NCBI GenBank assembly: GCA_013287335.1
Contig: JABDDZ010000013.1
Coordinates: forward strand, 1 to 36,102
DNA from: Chlamydiota bacterium
GTDB taxonomy: Bacteria; Chlamydiota; Chlamydiia; Chlamydiales; JAAKFR01
Length of the DNA: 36,102 nucleotides
Direction: 5' to 3'
Under the pieces are notes generated by a model that saw nothing but the letters and a program-made list of their open reading frames with translations, was not told the DNA's origin and did no database searches. Position 1 is the stretch's first letter. Each line of letters opens with the position of its first letter. The position numbers and the translations under genes are program-made. Below, in pieces: positions 17,979-25,890 of this stretch.

Positions 17979-17988
17979 ATTTTCAAAT

Positions 17989-18062
17989 GCGGTTATAGCT
18001 CAGTTGGTTAGAGCGCGACACTGATAATGTCGAGGTCCCAAGTTCAAGTCTTGGTAACCGCA
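17989..18062 (+). tRNA. tRNA-Ile (anticodon GAT)
   Basis: 74 bases: acceptor GCGGTTA with TAACCGC, D arm GCTC...GAGC, anticodon stem CGACA/TGTCG with GAT in the loop CTGATAA, T arm CCAAG-TTCAAGT-CTTGG, discriminator A. The CCA end is not encoded. In many bacteria Ile(GAT) and Ala(TGC) sit in the rRNA spacer; here they stand alone, in the order Ala-Ile, with no rRNA in the window. Confidence 0.97.
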
Positions 18063-18070
18063 AACCTTAC

Positions 18071-19093
18071 TTACGTTTCTATTACCAATTCGGGATATTC
18101 GTAGCTAGGATTATCCTTAGTTTTTTCAGAGATAAAGGCTTTTATCCTTGCCTCCTCTATTTCAGTTGAGTGTGCGCTTATCCACTGCCTCTTGAATGTA
18201 ACAAAGAGGGTACATAACCTATCATAAATATTTCCTGGAGGAGTAAATGATGGTTTAAATTCATTAATCTGGGTAAAAATGGCAAAGAGATCATTCATCT
18301 TACCATTTATTTCCCTGCAGATTAAAAATCCTTTATTTTCATCACAAAAACAAGATAGGGCCTCTTGGGATTCCATCCCTCCGAAATGGACGAATATCTG
18401 TTGATAGAGATCATACCGCATCTTGACTTGGGTCAAATCGTATCGTGGATCAAAATAAGGCCTATTTTTATTATCCATAACTTCCCATGATACTTTTTCG
18501 TAATAGCAGAAGGGGAAAGTGATCTGATCAAGTGCTGTGGCAAGTTCTTTCAAAAATGCTTCCTTTTGATTCGGACTCATTTGGCTAAGCAATGCGATTA
18601 TAAATTCTTTTTTTAATCTTAATAGAGAGGCGACAAGCTTTTTTGGAGGGAGAGCTACAATAACAGGCATAATATCGAGCCTTAAGTTATCTTCTTCAGT
18701 GGCGATTTTAAGAATGATGGTAGAGAGTGTTTTTTGATCTAATTTATATAAGAAATTAATTACTTCTTGTATGTCAGGTTCAGTTTTGATAGCCGTTAAG
18801 AGGTGCTCAACTTGAACTTTTGATTCTGCTTTTCTTTTTTTTATATAATAGACGAAAAGTGCCACACCTGTGACAAGAGTGGCGACAATTGCTGGCAGTG
18901 AGATAGCAGACCCGGCTTCAAACCAGACGGTATTCCCCATGATAAGCCCATAAGCAGCAGCGCCGCCTACTAAAGTTGCTATAGTCATGAATGCTATGAA
19001 TGCTACTTTCAGATTTTCAGTTTTGGATTGATAAAATGGCAGATTATTATAGCTTTCTTCTATAGATCTAAGTGCAACATAGCATTCTGTCAT
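18071..19093 (-). CDS. Hypothetical two-TM membrane protein
   Basis: 340 residues, not recognised. Two hydrophobic segments near the N-terminus (about 27-50 and 59-83) are separated by only a few residues. The second ends in a basic cluster (YYIKKRKAESK), which places the large C-terminal part on the cytoplasmic side. The remaining 250 residues are mostly helical with short Leu-rich helices (LLTAIKTEPDIQEVINFL, LPPKKLVASLLRLKK, FIIALLSQMSPNQKEAFLKE) that may form a superhelical repeat. The N-terminal hairpin is Inc-like. ATG 19093 follows AAAGAG, with a good promoter 26-54 bases upstream. Its stop is nine bases from the convergent tRNA-Ile. Confidence 0.7.
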   Translation of the reverse strand: MTECYVALRSIEESYNNLPFYQSKTENLKVAFIAFMTIATLVGGAAAYGLIMGNTVWFEAGSAISLPAIVATLVTGVALFVYYIKKRKAESKVQVEHLLTAIKTEPDIQEVINFLYKLDQKTLSTIILKIATEEDNLRLDIMPVIVALPPKKLVASLLRLKKEFIIALLSQMSPNQKEAFLKELATALDQITFPFCYYEKVSWEVMDNKNRPYFDPRYDLTQVKMRYDLYQQIFVHFGGMESQEALSCFCDENKGFLICREINGKMNDLFAIFTQINEFKPSFTPPGNIYDRLCTLFVTFKRQWISAHSTEIEEARIKAFISEKTKDNPSYEYPELVIET

Positions 19094-19118
19094 ATTTACT
19101 CTTTAATATTAAAAAACA

Positions 19119-19147
19119 ATTATATCATATTAAATACTATTAGTAAA
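19119..19147 (-). promoter_or_regulatory. Predicted promoter of the 340-residue membrane protein
   Basis: On the minus strand TTTACT (19142-19147) and a perfect TATAAT (19119-19124) are separated by 17 bases, in a very AT-rich stretch. Confidence 0.55.
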
Positions 19148-19202
19148 TACTTTAAATTCTTAACATTTCCTATAAAAATCCTAGAGCCCTCGTCTATGGT
19201 GG

Positions 19203-19763
19203 TTAATCTGGATAGTCAGGCGGTGTGTCGATGCGTTCTTTTGCCTTGTCGTAGATTTTAGAGATCTCCTGCTGCCGAGGAGTCTGCAGTTTTTTGTTAG
19301 GAAGGCGATTATCAAGCTCGGTGATAATGCGCTTCTTGCAATCGTTGCCCCAACTTTTTTCCAAAAGGACATCTGCCACAAACTCAATTTTTTCCTCATC
19401 AGCAAGGGCATCAAAGTTATATATGGGATCCTCTAAGATATCCTCATATCTCTTAAGCCAGGGATCTCTAATCTTATTCATCTTTCTCTGAAGGAGGAAG
19501 GTTACGACCAAAAAGGGAATTGAGGCGAGAAGAGCTAAACTCCCCGGGAGAATTCCCGGTAAGAGCACATGCTGGATTACATTGATATTTGGAAGAGCTA
19601 AACAGAGAGAGGCCGAGACAATAACGATCAGCGCTCCAGTAAGCAAAAAGCCGCCCGCTGCAGCTGAAATGCCCGCCCAGGGAATATATGTAGAATAATC
19701 GCTATCGAACTTTTCGATAGCGATTCTCTCCGGAACCCTAAGTTGGGGGGGGATTGCTGCCAC
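19203..19763 (-). CDS. Hypothetical two-TM membrane protein downstream of typA, with poly-C tract at its start
   Basis: 186 residues, not recognised. Two long hydrophobic segments (about 27-57 and 66-90) form a bilobed core, followed by a polar helical C-terminal half (about 95-186) ending DTPPDYPD. The start is GTG at 19763, three bases after the typA stop, with AGGA inside the typA end, so translation is probably coupled to typA. Codons 4-6 lie in a run of eight C (19745-19752 on the plus strand as G). A one-base slip there would abolish the protein after a few residues. The structure is compatible with an Inc-like protein, but this is only suggested by the hydrophobic pattern. Confidence 0.68.
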   Translation of the reverse strand: MAAIPPQLRVPERIAIEKFDSDYSTYIPWAGISAAAGGFLLTGALIVIVSASLCLALPNINVIQHVLLPGILPGSLALLASIPFLVVTFLLQRKMNKIRDPWLKRYEDILEDPIYNFDALADEEKIEFVADVLLEKSWGNDCKKRIITELDNRLPNKKLQTPRQQEISKIYDKAKERIDTPPDYPD

Positions 19764-19766
19764 AGC

Positions 19767-21572
19767 CTATCTATTCCTTTTTCGATCATTCTCTGTAAGG
19801 TGTTTTTTTCGCATCCGGATAAAGGAGGGAGTCACTTCAACAAGCTCATCATCTTCAATATAATCGATCGCCTGCTCCAGTGTGAAACGGCGAGGCGGCT
19901 CAAGGATGATATTTTCATCGGTCCCAGAAGCCCGGACGTTTGTTAACTGTTTGCCACGGCAGATGTTGACAATAAGGTCATTCTCTTTAGCATTCTCTCC
20001 AACAATCATCCCTTCATAGACCTCATCTCCCGGATTCACAAAAAGAGTGCCCCGTTCTTGCAGGTTAAAACAGGCATATCCATTGACTTTGCCGGCACGA
20101 TCGGAAATCAACACGCCTCGGGCGCGAGTGGGAATCAATCCTTGGTCTTGCGCAAAAGAGAGAAAGACTGCAGTCAGGATGCCTCTGCCACGCGTCATAG
20201 TCAGAAACTTATTGCGGAAACCGATTAGACCCCGTGTAGGAACAATATATTCCATTTTGCTAAGGCCATATTCGTTGGTTTGGAGGTGCTGCATCACCCC
20301 TTTTCTCTTTGCCAGCTCCTCAATAACTGCGCCAGAAAACTCTTCGGGAATCTCAACGTGAGCCTTCTGCATAGGTTCTAAGATTTTATCATCGACCTTT
20401 TTTCGGACAACTTGGGGCTTTCCAAGAGACATTTCAAAGCGCTCCCGGCGCATTGTTTCAATTAAAACAGCCAAGTGGAGTTCTCCTCTTCCAGAAACCC
20501 GCACAGCCTCTTGGGAGGGGTAGGTGAATTTAAGAGAAATGTTTGCCCTCTCCTCCTGAAGGAGGCGTTCTTTGATTTTATTCATTGTCACGTGCTGACC
20601 ATCTTTCCCGACAAAAGGAGCGCTATTAACAGAGATATCAATAGAGACAAGAGGCTCTTCGAGTGTAATGGGGGGGAGTTGTTGGGGATGGTCAGGATGG
20701 CAGAGAGTGTCTCCGATCATGATATCTTCAATACCGGAGAGGACAACAATGTCTCCGGCGCATGCATCATTTTGTTGAATTTTCTCTAGTCCCTGGTGTC
20801 CTTCAATCCGCGTGATCTTATGGGTAGTGGTCTTGCCTGTAGAGTCAATGCGCGCAACTGTGGCTCCCTTTTCAATGATCCCTTGTAGAATCCTTCCGCA
20901 GCCTCCTCTTCCAACGAAATCGTTATAGCTGATCGTTGAGATCTGCATCAAAAAGGGGAGGGAGATATCTGCGGGAGGGGGAGCAACTTCATCGACAATG
21001 AGTTGAAGCAAAGGAGTCATATTGACCTGGGGGTCCTCCAAATGCTTCATTGCCACTCCTTTAATCCCTGATGCATAAATGTATCGGAAATCAAGCTGGG
21101 CATCTGTTGCCCCAAGTTCGGCAAAAAGATCAAATGTTTCGTTAAGGACGCGGTCAGGGTCTGCGCCGGGTTTATCGATTTTATTGAGGACGACAATAGG
21201 CTTTAAACCGATCTCTAGAGATTTTGAGAGGACAAAGCGCGTTTGGGGCATAGGCCCTTCTTTGGCATCCACAAGGAGGAGCACAGAGGAACACATTCCC
21301 AAAACTCGCTCGACTTCCCCTGAAAAATCAGCGTGGCCGGGGGTGTCGATTAAGTTGATTTTAAATCCCTCCCACGTAAATGATGTGTGTTTGGCAAAGA
21401 TCGTAATGCCCCGCTCTCGTTCTTGGTCGTTGGAATCGAGCATCCGTTCGGGCATCTTTTTATGGGCTTCAAAAAGACCCGTTTGTAAAAGAAGGCTGTC
21501 TAAGAGGGTTGTTTTGCCATGGTCGATATGGGCAATAATTGCGATGTTACGAATCTTTTTTGGATCAAGCAT
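19767..21572 (-). CDS. typA: Ribosome-associated GTPase TypA/BipA
   Basis: 601 residues from the chosen start, normal for TypA. Translational GTPase of the EF-G/LepA group that acts on ribosome assembly and stress adaptation. The G domain shows AHIDHGKTT (residues 14-22), RGITIFAKH (switch I), DTPGHADF (G3) and NKIDKPGA (G4). The TypA-specific C-terminal part includes PTRGLIGFRNKFLTMTRG and GDEVYEGMIVGEN. The frame is open 30 codons further upstream (to 21662), but that extension is antisense to the divergent HD gene and lacks family similarity. ATG 21572 (MLDPKKIRNIAIIAHIDHGK) fits the family start. No strong Shine-Dalgarno is visible. A TATACT box lies about 35 bases upstream on the minus strand without a clear -35. 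Confidence 0.96.
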   Translation of the reverse strand: MLDPKKIRNIAIIAHIDHGKTTLLDSLLLQTGLFEAHKKMPERMLDSNDQERERGITIFAKHTSFTWEGFKINLIDTPGHADFSGEVERVLGMCSSVLLLVDAKEGPMPQTRFVLSKSLEIGLKPIVVLNKIDKPGADPDRVLNETFDLFAELGATDAQLDFRYIYASGIKGVAMKHLEDPQVNMTPLLQLIVDEVAPPPADISLPFLMQISTISYNDFVGRGGCGRILQGIIEKGATVARIDSTGKTTTHKITRIEGHQGLEKIQQNDACAGDIVVLSGIEDIMIGDTLCHPDHPQQLPPITLEEPLVSIDISVNSAPFVGKDGQHVTMNKIKERLLQEERANISLKFTYPSQEAVRVSGRGELHLAVLIETMRRERFEMSLGKPQVVRKKVDDKILEPMQKAHVEIPEEFSGAVIEELAKRKGVMQHLQTNEYGLSKMEYIVPTRGLIGFRNKFLTMTRGRGILTAVFLSFAQDQGLIPTRARGVLISDRAGKVNGYACFNLQERGTLFVNPGDEVYEGMIVGENAKENDLIVNICRGKQLTNVRASGTDENIILEPPRRFTLEQAIDYIEDDELVEVTPSFIRMRKKHLTENDRKRNR

Positions 21573-21618
21573 AGAATTAAGTGAATAAATAATAACAGGA
21601 GCAGTATAGCTGATTCCA

Positions 21619-22818
21619 ATGATTTTTCCGCATAAAATCTGCGATCCTATCCATGGATTCATCCGTTTTGAGTCTATTGAGGGGAAAGTGATAGACTCCC
21701 TTCCCTTTCAGAGGCTCCGTTATCTTCACCAAATGGGAGTCGTTTATCTTCTCTATCCAGGCGCTACCCACTGCAGATTTCAACATTCCCTAGGAGTAAT
21801 GGAGGTGGCTACCCGTATTTTTGATACAATTACTAACCCTCAAAATCTTTTTTTGGAGGGGGTGATTCCAAGAGAAAAGCTGCCTTACTATCGAAGGATC
21901 TTACGCCTTGCAGCTCTCTGCCATGATCTTGGCCATCTTCCATTTTCCCATACCGCCGAAGAGGATCTGCTACCGATTAGTGGCCACGAGGAAAAGACCC
22001 TGCTTGTGATAAGAAGTGCATCGATGCGCAAGATTTGGAGAGAAATCCCCGATTACGACCCGCAAAAGATCGAAGAGGATATTATTAAGTTTGCTGTAGG
22101 GGAGAAATTTGGCCTTCAGCTCTCAACTTTTGAAAAGGTCCTCTCGCAGGTGATCACCGAGGATAATTTTGGGGCAGACAGGATCGATTATCTCTTGCGG
22201 GATGCTTATTTCACAGGTGTTGGATATGGCCATTTCGACTATCGGCAGCTTATCGATACCTTGCGGATTATCCGGGATAATGACCGGCTGGCAATTGGGA
22301 TTATAGAGGGGGGTATCCAGTCTGTCGAATCGCTTTGGATGGCACGCTATTTGATGTATGCAAGGGTCTATCATCATTCTAAAGCGCGGATATATACCAA
22401 ACACATGATGCGCTTTATGAAGAATTATTACTCTAAGAGGGGATTCCCAGCCACTATCGTGGGATATTTACAAGAGAGCGACTACACTCTTCTTCATGAA
22501 ATGCAGAAGGCTTTTGATAATGAGGATGCTTCCGCCCTCTTTAAACGGACTCCCTGTTATAAAGAGGTGATGTTTGAAAAGGATCCGGGGCCCTATCTGC
22601 AAGATTTAGAGAGGACTTTTGAGGGAAAGATCTTTGTTGATAAGATTCCAGAATCCTCTTCTAAAAGGGATTTTGCGGTTATTTCCCAGTCTGGGAAAGT
22701 GATCTCCTCTTTTGCCGCGTCGAAGTTTTTATCAGATATTCCAATAGGTGGAGGCAAGCCTCTCCGCATCTACGCCGACCCAAGCATCCATAATAAAGTG
22801 AAAGACTATCTATCTTAA
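21619..22818 (+). CDS. HD-domain phosphohydrolase, SAMHD1/dGTPase-like
   Basis: 399 residues. The start KICDPIHGFIRF is typical of this HD family. The metal-binding set is complete: His56 in RFQHSLG, His102-Asp103 in CHDLGHLPFSH, and Asp187 in GADRIDYLLRD. Relatives include SAMHD1 (dNTP triphosphohydrolase) and bacterial YdhJ/Dgt-like enzymes; the true substrate cannot be told from sequence. The C-terminal third (about 280-399) is family-specific and contains the KRDFAVISQSG stretch. Divergent from typA by 46 bases. AGGAG occurs 19 bases before the ATG, too far to serve as a normal ribosome site. It converges on the SIS-domain gene, with 38 bases between the stops and no terminator seen. Confidence 0.9.
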   Translation: MIFPHKICDPIHGFIRFESIEGKVIDSLPFQRLRYLHQMGVVYLLYPGATHCRFQHSLGVMEVATRIFDTITNPQNLFLEGVIPREKLPYYRRILRLAALCHDLGHLPFSHTAEEDLLPISGHEEKTLLVIRSASMRKIWREIPDYDPQKIEEDIIKFAVGEKFGLQLSTFEKVLSQVITEDNFGADRIDYLLRDAYFTGVGYGHFDYRQLIDTLRIIRDNDRLAIGIIEGGIQSVESLWMARYLMYARVYHHSKARIYTKHMMRFMKNYYSKRGFPATIVGYLQESDYTLLHEMQKAFDNEDASALFKRTPCYKEVMFEKDPGPYLQDLERTFEGKIFVDKIPESSSKRDFAVISQSGKVISSFAASKFLSDIPIGGGKPLRIYADPSIHNKVKDYLS

Positions 22819-22856
22819 AGCAATATGGTAATCAAAATCACAAGTGCTTGGGTTGT

Positions 22857-24719
22857 TTACCCTATCCAATCTATTCGTTCTTGCTTGTCAGCAAGATGTT
22901 CAATCACTTCTTGAAAATTATCTGGTGTCTTTTTTAGAGCAAGCATTGCTAGCACAACTTTAACGACAGAGGGTGTATATATCCCTTTTTCTTCGTGAGA
23001 TTTTTTGATAGTACTTACATGTGCAACATAGTGATATAGGAACTCGTCGTCAAGCGGCTGGTCCGGCTGATATTCTGCCCAGATATCTTTGATTAGGCGC
23101 ATACAGCGATCGATTAATTTTTTATTAGATGCACGAACATCTATCATCTGATTGCCATGCACTTTATTCATGAGTATCATCGAGCTATTCGAGATTAAGT
23201 TTAATATCTGTTTGAGAACGATAGTTTCGGTGAACCCAAGAGCATCTGACGGCGTATTTTCAACGATTAAAGTGCAGTCATACGCATCTCCTAACTCTTT
23301 TACTTGGGATTCAGACAGTTTCCCCCTGCAAATCACAAGCAAACCAACGGATCCGCCTTGTTTTTTTGCAGCTTCTAAAGCTTGGATCAGCTGATGTGGA
23401 ATTGATCCAGATTCGTTTACTTTTGCCACGCCAATGAGAAAATTACCCGCATCTATGGGACGTTTAGAAAAAGAGTTAATGCCGTTTTCCTCAGAGGCAA
23501 GGAGAAAGGTTTCCGTGTCTTTTATATCCATTGGATGAACTTCTCTTCCCAAAAGAGCTGCCCATGCTTTGCTATTGTCACCCTGTCCAATCAGATAAGC
23601 CCGAAATTCTGCCCTTTTTTTATGTATTTCGCTTTCTCTTCGTATGGGATTGGTAGAAAAGGTTGGAGATGTTTCAGTAGAGTCAATCAAGACTTCACGC
23701 ATGCTGTCTTCTAGAGCAATGAAAGTAATATATCCTTGGGTAGAAACATCTGCTAACTGTCTGAAATTGGAATGAGGACTTGAAAAAGCTTCGACTTCTG
23801 CTTGGGGAAATCTTTGAATTAATTTTAGATGATCTTTTATGAGTTCAAGTCCTTTCTGCATTTTTAACATCAATTCTATCGGATATTCCTTGGCTAGAAG
23901 ATCTTCTTCTTGAGTGAGGTAAAGTGTGCTTCCTAAGAGAGCTCCAAGGCATGCTTCTGCTAAAGTAGCTCCTTGTAGACGGGTTGATCCTCCAATTGCT
24001 TGTGGACCTATATCAAGACAAAGAGGGATGACAGGGTTTACATTTCGTTCAAAAAGACGTTGTGTTCTCAAAGGGATGTTTTTGCTGTTGTAAAAATAGA
24101 ACACACTTGTACCTGAATTTGCAGAGAAATGACCGCACCCTACATTGAAAGAAGCCGATCCACTGGCGGAGATCAAGATTACCGTATCTTTGGGCCCTAA
24201 ATTGAAGTCTTTTAACGCGGCTTCTCCATCAGTTTCTGAATCCTCAAATCCTTCTTTAGCTCTAATTAATGCTGAATCTCCACCGGCAATGACACCTTGA
24301 ATCTGTTCCTTGATTTTGGGAAACTTCGAACTACACTTGGCTGCAATATCGACTGCGACGCGCCCACTTGATCCTGATCCTACTAAAAAGACTCTTCCTC
24401 TCTGGCTGATTTTGTCGGCTATGAAAGGGGCAAACGTTTTGATTGATGGAATAAATGATTCGAGACCTTTTATAACATTCTCATCTACTTTCAAAAGAAG
24501 CTCCATCCCCTCTGCAATGCTTTTGTGCGTGATCTGGCTCAGGTGTGTTGTTATAGGGTGTAGCTGTTCTGTTGAAACATTCCCAAGGGCAAACTCTTGT
24601 TCAAATTCTTCAAATGGCATAAAACCAATCGGTAAAGCTGAAAGGCAAGGATCTTCTCTACGAATTTGAGGTGTCTGGTCAATGGTTCTTGCTTGGGCAT
24701 ATACTGGAGTTGTACTCAT
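22857..24719 (-). CDS. Double-SIS protein of the MurQ / glucokinase regulatory protein (GKRP) family
   Basis: 620 residues from the chosen start, twice the length of MurQ and close to animal GKRP (about 625). The first SIS domain has VGSGSSGR (113-120), then GVIAGGDSALIRAKEGFED and GGSTRLQG, all in MurQ order. A second SIS-like half follows, and the end carries MIDVRASNKKLIDR, matching the MVDxxxTNEKL segment of MurQ and GKRP. Of the two catalytic glutamates known for E. coli MurQ, the one before Cys (Glu83) is Lys128 here, while the one in EGxED (Glu114) is kept. MurNAc-6-P etherase activity is therefore doubtful and a sugar-phosphate sensor role is more likely (inference). ATG 24719 has an excellent AGGAGG five bases upstream; an in-frame extension to 24833 is rejected for that reason. 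Confidence 0.88.
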   Translation of the reverse strand: MSTTPVYAQARTIDQTPQIRREDPCLSALPIGFMPFEEFEQEFALGNVSTEQLHPITTHLSQITHKSIAEGMELLLKVDENVIKGLESFIPSIKTFAPFIADKISQRGRVFLVGSGSSGRVAVDIAAKCSSKFPKIKEQIQGVIAGGDSALIRAKEGFEDSETDGEAALKDFNLGPKDTVILISASGSASFNVGCGHFSANSGTSVFYFYNSKNIPLRTQRLFERNVNPVIPLCLDIGPQAIGGSTRLQGATLAEACLGALLGSTLYLTQEEDLLAKEYPIELMLKMQKGLELIKDHLKLIQRFPQAEVEAFSSPHSNFRQLADVSTQGYITFIALEDSMREVLIDSTETSPTFSTNPIRRESEIHKKRAEFRAYLIGQGDNSKAWAALLGREVHPMDIKDTETFLLASEENGINSFSKRPIDAGNFLIGVAKVNESGSIPHQLIQALEAAKKQGGSVGLLVICRGKLSESQVKELGDAYDCTLIVENTPSDALGFTETIVLKQILNLISNSSMILMNKVHGNQMIDVRASNKKLIDRCMRLIKDIWAEYQPDQPLDDEFLYHYVAHVSTIKKSHEEKGIYTPSVVKVVLAMLALKKTPDNFQEVIEHLADKQERIDWIG

Positions 24720-25044
24720 ATTACCTCCTGAGTAGAGAACAGAAGTCACACAAAAAGTTGAAACCGTTCTAAGAAATTTTCTTATGGGATTATACCTGAA
24801 AAAAAGAGTATAGCAGAAGATGTAAAAAATCAATGAGAAAGGAAAGTGTATAGCAACTCTTCCTATATAGGTCTGCTGATCTCATCGCATTTTGCCGCTA
24901 AAACAAAATCTCTTCCCCTCTGTGTTCTGTGTCCCTTGTGATAATTTATAATTTTCTTTGGGTTTTATTTAAGCATAATTTCATTGTAATATATTAAGAA
25001 TTAATGAATAGTTTTGATGAGATTTGCTTTAGTGGAGAGTTATA
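24720..25044. other. Intergenic region between divergent genes, with a TCTGTGT tandem element
   Basis: No gene seen in 325 bases. It must hold the promoters of the SIS gene (minus) and the next hypothetical gene (plus). For the latter, TATATT near 24990 with TTTAAG 16 bases upstream is a weak candidate. At 24919-24932 the heptamer TCTGTGT is repeated directly (reverse complement ACACAGA), in the style of the ACACAGA/CTCTGTG interspersed repeats found in many genomes. A conserved peptide is not visible. Confidence 0.4.
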
Positions 25045-25698
25045 ATGGCTTCTGTCAGAGCTTCTGGCCAAGATCCTGTAAATTATGCGGAAATAATAAG
25101 AAAAGCCGCTCTTAAAGAATATGGTAAAGGCATAGAGAGATTTATTCCCTTCCATTCTCAGGATAAGCATACTGATCTTTGTAAGATAACGAGTTATAAT
25201 TTTCTAGCTTTTCTACCCATTGCCCCTTTTGTCGGTATTTATAAAACAGTTGAATCCCTAGCATTAGCCTTAAAATATAATAACCTTTTACAAACGCGCG
25301 CCTTTAGCCATATTCAAGTTCAGCGAGGGGTAAAATCTCCTATTATTCAACCTAGACGATATGAATCTCCAATAAAACCTGTCTTTGAGGGCTATTCTCC
25401 GGAACCTGTTCCCACAGAAACTTGTTATCTAGAACCCCTAAGTGCTGATGAAGCATTTCTTCTCAAGGAAATGCGCAATGACAGATTAATTAGCACGCTT
25501 ACCCAAGGGATGATGACAACAGGTATGATACTCATCACTGTCATCTTGATTGTTATCTACCTCTCCGAGCCAAAAATCTATATGTGGGGCTTGCTTGCAG
25601 TCGGAATTACCACCTTAGTCTTTGGAGGAGGAGGGTATTTATTAAACCAGGCCCTTCGACCATCCAATCGTTTCCGCATTGCTCTCCGTACTCTATAA
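25045..25698 (+). CDS. Hypothetical membrane protein with C-terminal TM pair
   Basis: 217 residues, not recognised. A helical, basic N-terminal part (1-50) is followed by a moderately hydrophobic stretch (52-75, FLAFLPIAPFVGIYKTVESL). Then comes a Pro-rich linker (about 95-135, PVFEGYSPEPVPTE) and two hydrophobic segments near the C-terminus (about 152-172 and 178-200) joined by SEPKIYMWG. A C-terminal hairpin with a cytoplasmic N-terminal domain is one Inc-like topology. GGAG lies about eight bases before ATG 25045. The large palindrome starts 25 bases after the stop and may end its transcript. Confidence 0.68.
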   Translation: MASVRASGQDPVNYAEIIRKAALKEYGKGIERFIPFHSQDKHTDLCKITSYNFLAFLPIAPFVGIYKTVESLALALKYNNLLQTRAFSHIQVQRGVKSPIIQPRRYESPIKPVFEGYSPEPVPTETCYLEPLSADEAFLLKEMRNDRLISTLTQGMMTTGMILITVILIVIYLSEPKIYMWGLLAVGITTLVFGGGGYLLNQALRPSNRFRIALRTL

Positions 25699-25722
25699 AT
25701 ATATATTTATTTTTTTAGATGT

Positions 25723-25807
25723 TATAGTCGATTCAGTTTCAAAAGGCATTGGAGCCGCGGGAGCTTTCGCGAGGCTCCAATGTGCCTTTTGAATTGAATC
25801 GACTATA
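25723..25807. repeat. 85-nt near-perfect palindrome (long hairpin)
   Basis: The left arm 25723-25756 (starting TATAGTCGATTCA) and right arm 25773-25807 (ending TGAATCGACTATA) are reverse complements with about one mismatch and small bulges. They enclose a 16-base loop that can itself pair partly (CGCG with CGCG). The foot is flanked by AT-rich sequence (TTTTTTAGATGT before, GTTTTATAAAATT after). It may act as a bidirectional terminator between two hypothetical genes, or be a mobile palindromic unit (MITE/REP-like). A genome search for further copies would decide. Confidence 0.8.
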
Positions 25808-25890
25808 GTTTTATAAAATTAATCTTAAATTAATATCTTTGTTTTACAATTATATTGTAGTGAAACGCCAACAAAGAGTAAGTAAAATGT

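Noticed and set aside
17865-18062. Possible rRNA operon because Ala and Ile tRNAs are side by side
   Set aside because: No 16S or 23S sequence flanks them; protein genes lie on both sides.
20661-20680. Seven-G run inside typA as another phase-variable tract
   Set aside because: In frame within an intact, full-length conserved gene and shorter than the other tracts; no sign of variation.
21573-21662. 30-codon N-terminal extension of TypA
   Set aside because: It lies antisense to the start of the HD gene and precedes the normal family start MLDPKKIRNIAIIAHIDHGK.
24720-24833. 38-codon N-terminal extension of the SIS protein (hydrophobic)
   Set aside because: ATG 24719 has an ideal AGGAGG site inside this stretch, and the extension has no family counterpart, so it is not taken as a signal peptide.
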